Below are positions 25,181 to 26,615 of a stretch of DNA of 26,615 nt, one piece after another; positions within the stretch are counted from its first letter, which is position 1, and each line of letters starts with the position of its first letter. Source of the DNA: an uncultured Lachnospiraceae bacterium (GTDB lineage: Bacteria > Bacillota > Clostridia > Lachnospirales > Lachnospiraceae); contig CADCQV010000063.1 of assembly GCA_902803625.1 (NCBI GenBank), positions 1 through 26,615 on the forward strand, read 5' to 3'. The position numbers and the translations under genes were made by a program. Under the pieces are notes generated by a model. It was not told the DNA's origin. It did no database searches and was given only the letters and a program-made list of their open reading frames with translations.

Positions 25181-25199
25181 CCGTGATCTCCTGTCACGG
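25181..25199 (-). promoter_or_regulatory. Leader hairpin beside the ribosome binding site
   Basis: In the leader of the chorismate mutase-DUF815 mRNA, CCGTGA and TCACGG form a perfect 6-bp stem around the loop CAGGAGA. The loop itself is Shine-Dalgarno-like, and the real AGGAGG (25171-25176) begins five bases after the stem. This could be a site for a protein that recognises GGA in a loop, or simply a structured leader. Confidence 0.4.
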
Positions 25200-25228
25200 C
25201 TGAATGTCCCCCCTCAATATACCCCATT

Positions 25229-25258
25229 ATTGTAGCCCATTTTGCCTCTTTCTTTCAA
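25229..25258 (-). promoter_or_regulatory. Sigma-A-type promoter of the polyphosphate operon
   Basis: On the minus strand, TTGAAA (25253-25258) and TACAAT (25229-25234) are 18 bp apart, each one base off consensus. The predicted transcript starts near 25222, giving a leader of about 55 nt before the ATG at 25166. No other promoter is evident within the short gaps of the seven-gene operon. Confidence 0.65.
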
Positions 25259-25274
25259 TCCTCTTTTAATGATG

Positions 25275-25348
25275 GTCATCCTGAGCGCCCAATGTCATCC
25301 TGTATTCCACTGTCATCCTGAGGAGCGAAAGCGACGAAGGATCTTTCC
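25275..25348 (-). repeat. Dispersed repeat, diverged triple copy
   Basis: gtcatcctg occurs at 25275, 25294 and 25312. The third copy continues as aggagcgaaagcgacgaaggatctttcc, the same end as the esterase-associated copy at 2593. Unlike that copy the spacings are irregular and no gene reads through it. Orientation is the same as the two other copies. Confidence 0.8.
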
Positions 25349-25360
25349 ACCGGCTTCTCC

Positions 25361-25604
25361 ATCCGTGTCCCGGCTTACTAACTGTTTTTTTTCGCGCTAC
25401 GATCCCGCTAAGCTCATCCTTCGTCTTATAGCAAAATTTTGCTCGGCGCTGTTCCGGTCTTGCGAATTAACTCCTTGAATTATTAACACTAACCCGACGC
25501 AAGCCCGGCCTTCGCACTCGCAAAATTTATAAGTCTCGGATTCGCTAAGCGGGACGTGCTGATTGCTCAAAAAACAGTTATCAACCCGGGACACATATAC
25601 GGAT
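25361..25604. repeat. About 240-bp imperfect palindrome (MITE-like or long-hairpin element)
   Basis: The two ends are inverted repeats. The left end reads ATCCGT, GTGTCCCGG, then TAACTGTTTTTT (from 25361); the complement of the right end reads ATCCGT, ATAT, GTGTCCCGG, then TAACTGTTTTTT (from 25604). In the terminal 26 bases from GTGTCCC, 23 agree. Pairing continues inward through TCCCGCT(A/T)AGC, CTTATA, AATTTTGC and CGG(T/G)CTTGCG, leaving a loop of about 40 bases near 25463-25502. It encodes no convincing protein. With the promoter, the dispersed repeat and the regulator promoter it accounts for most of the 568-bp gene-free stretch 25167-25734. Confidence 0.75.
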
Positions 25605-25703
25605 TCCATTAGTGATAACTAAATATCTTTTCTCACAGCTCATTTCATAAATCCCGCTTCATAAGTACGATTTCCTATAGCACAGCCTGCATAAGAAAGC
25701 GGT

Positions 25704-25727
25704 TATAATGTAGAAGAGGGAGAGGGG
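25704..25727 (+). promoter_or_regulatory. -10 element and ribosome site of the XRE regulator
   Basis: A perfect TATAAT at 25704-25709 lies 25 bp before the ATG at 25735. No good -35 is visible, as is common for activated or autoregulated genes. AGAGGGG lies about 7 bp before the ATG. Inverted half-sites CCGCTT (25654-25659) and AAGCGG (25697-25702) flank the -35 area and could be an operator, though this is weak. Confidence 0.5.
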
Positions 25728-25734
25728 TTGTGAA

Positions 25735-26061
25735 ATGTCGGAACCGGATTTTTGCCGTATAGGAAAAAAGATAAAGGAAAAACGGATGTCATTGGGTTAT
25801 AAACAGGAATATGTAGCTGAAATACTCAATGTAAATCCCAGCCATATTTCAAATATAGAGTGCGGCAGAGCCAATCCATCACTTACACTTCTCATAAAGA
25901 TTGCCGATATCCTGAAATGCAGCGTGGACTATTTTATTAACGAGGAGTATTCCTTCACTCCGGAAACGTCCGATGATCTCGATGAAAGACTTCTTGCGGT
26001 CCTAAGATACATGAGCCTGGAAAATAAGAAAAAAATTTTAAGGATCATTGAGATACTTTAA
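25735..26061 (+). CDS. XRE-family helix-turn-helix regulator
   Basis: A 108-residue DNA-binding protein of the Cro/CI (XRE) type. The HTH occupies about residues 10-65: IGKKIKEKRMSLGYKQEYVAEILNV, then recognition helix NPSHISNIECGRANPSL and LLIKIADILKCSVDYFI. The remaining 40 residues include a short helical tail (DDLDERLLAVLRYMSLENKKKILRIIEIL) likely used for dimerisation. No ligand domain is present. The stop codon TAA shares the palindrome TTAA with the stop of the convergent HD-GYP gene, so the two genes overlap by 3 bp. Targets are unknown. Autoregulation is plausible, and the adjoining palindromic element would be a candidate binding region. Confidence 0.9.
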   Translation: MSEPDFCRIGKKIKEKRMSLGYKQEYVAEILNVNPSHISNIECGRANPSLTLLIKIADILKCSVDYFINEEYSFTPETSDDLDERLLAVLRYMSLENKKKILRIIEIL

Positions 26062-26615
26062 TTTGAAAATGCCGACTGGAAGCTGGTGTGGACACGCATA
26101 AAGACATCCACCACCATAGGATCGAACTGGGTTCCTCTTCCCTCCTGTATGATATCGCAGGCGTGTCCGTGGCTCAGGGGCTTTTTATACGGTCTCTCGG
26201 AAACAAGTGCGTCATATACATCACACAGCCCTACCATCCTTGCAAGGACCGGGATATTCTCCCCTGAAAGTGCATCGGGATAACCCCTGCCATCCCAGCG
26301 TTCATGGTGGCTTCTGCACATATGGTAGGTATAGATCACAAAATTATTGTTGGGAAGCAGATAGGAGAAATTCTGGATAGCTTCCGCGGCATAGAGCGTA
26401 TGGTTCTTCATTATCGTAAATTCCTCATCGGTGTACTTCCCCACCTTTGAAAGAACCTCGTCCGGTACGCCGATCTTTCCCATATCGAAAAGCTGGGATC
26501 CGAGGATTATGATATTCTGGTCTTCGGGCTCGAGATACAGGATCTTCTGATTCAGCATTTCCTGCATCAGTATCTGCATAAGACGTCCGACCTTCATGGA
26601 ATGGATCCCCGTGAA
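26058..26615 (-). CDS. HD-GYP domain protein, C-terminal part (start outside window), HD motif altered
   Basis: The reading frame is open to the window edge; residues before the internal Met at 26597 (FTGIHS) already fit the first HD-domain helix, so the true start lies beyond 26615. HD-GYP proteins hydrolyse cyclic di-GMP. Recognisable: FDMGKIGVPDEVLSKVGKYT, MKNHTLYAAEAI, SHHERWDGRGYPDALSGENIP, GLCDVYDALVSERPYKKPL and GTQFDPMVVDVF. The residue pair that names the family reads FD, not HD (Phe codon 26487-26489), while the GYP motif and the later His residues are kept. Loss of this metal-binding His may reduce or abolish catalysis, leaving a binding role. Any N-terminal sensor domain is not visible here. 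Confidence 0.88.
   Translation of the reverse strand, partial: FTGIHSMKVGRLMQILMQEMLNQKILYLEPEDQNIIILGSQLFDMGKIGVPDEVLSKVGKYTDEEFTIMKNHTLYAAEAIQNFSYLLPNNNFVIYTYHMCRSHHERWDGRGYPDALSGENIPVLARMVGLCDVYDALVSERPYKKPLSHGHACDIIQEGRGTQFDPMVVDVFMRVHTSFQSAFSN

Noticed and set aside
25242..25478. Plus-strand 78-residue frame with CHPEERKRRRIFP
   Set aside because: It reads across the dispersed repeat and half of the palindrome; no start signal and no domain.
25397..25609. Minus-strand 70-residue frame
   Set aside because: It lies wholly inside the palindromic element; low complexity, no ribosome site and no domain, so it is a by-product of the repeat.

Overview
This 26.6 kb window looks like part of a chromosome from a low- to mid-GC member of the Clostridia, most likely Lachnospiraceae or a close relative. 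That placement is an inference from protein style (a FliB-like Cys-cluster protein, a DUF815 ATPase, the clostridial-type thymidylate synthase, an ABC-F protein), AGGAGG-type ribosome binding sites and sigma-A promoters with extended -10 elements. I could run no database search. No rRNA, tRNA, CRISPR array, transposase or phage gene is visible.

Left part (1-7764). The 3' end of a gene for a Pro/Glu/Asp-rich repeat protein (+) converges on a three-gene minus-strand operon. Its transcription order is a 1209-residue acyl-adenylating ligase/carrier-protein/condensation-domain protein, an HSL-type esterase with an unusual N-terminal domain, and a GH13 glycosidase with a disordered C-terminal extension. 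The esterase reading frame ends inside a 24-bp tandem repeat.

Middle part (7765-15342). A 270-bp divergent promoter region separates that operon from a plus-strand operon. This encodes a beta-propeller/Cache/MFS fusion, a GNAT acetyltransferase, a Cache-HAMP-SpoIIE (PP2C) phosphatase, a BMP-family lipoprotein and a FliB-like protein. Two Cache-type membrane proteins, a lipoprotein receptor and a PP2C phosphatase in tight linkage suggest an envelope-sensing module. This is the best candidate here for an undescribed system.

Right part (15369-25166). A seven-gene minus-strand operon runs: chorismate mutase-DUF815 AAA+ fusion, exopolyphosphatase (ppx), polyphosphate kinase (ppk1), ABC-F protein, PHP phosphoesterase, Cof-type HAD phosphatase and thymidylate synthase (thyA). 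Gaps are short and one pair overlaps. Polyphosphate synthesis and breakdown sit together. The first gene joins a chorismate mutase domain with an apparently complete active site to an AAA+ ATPase.

Right edge (25167-26615). A 568-bp gene-free stretch holds the operon promoter, a copy of the same dispersed repeat that ends the esterase, and a roughly 240-bp imperfect palindrome. It is followed by a small XRE-type regulator (+) and, convergent with it, an HD-GYP protein (-) cut by the window end, whose HD motif reads FD.
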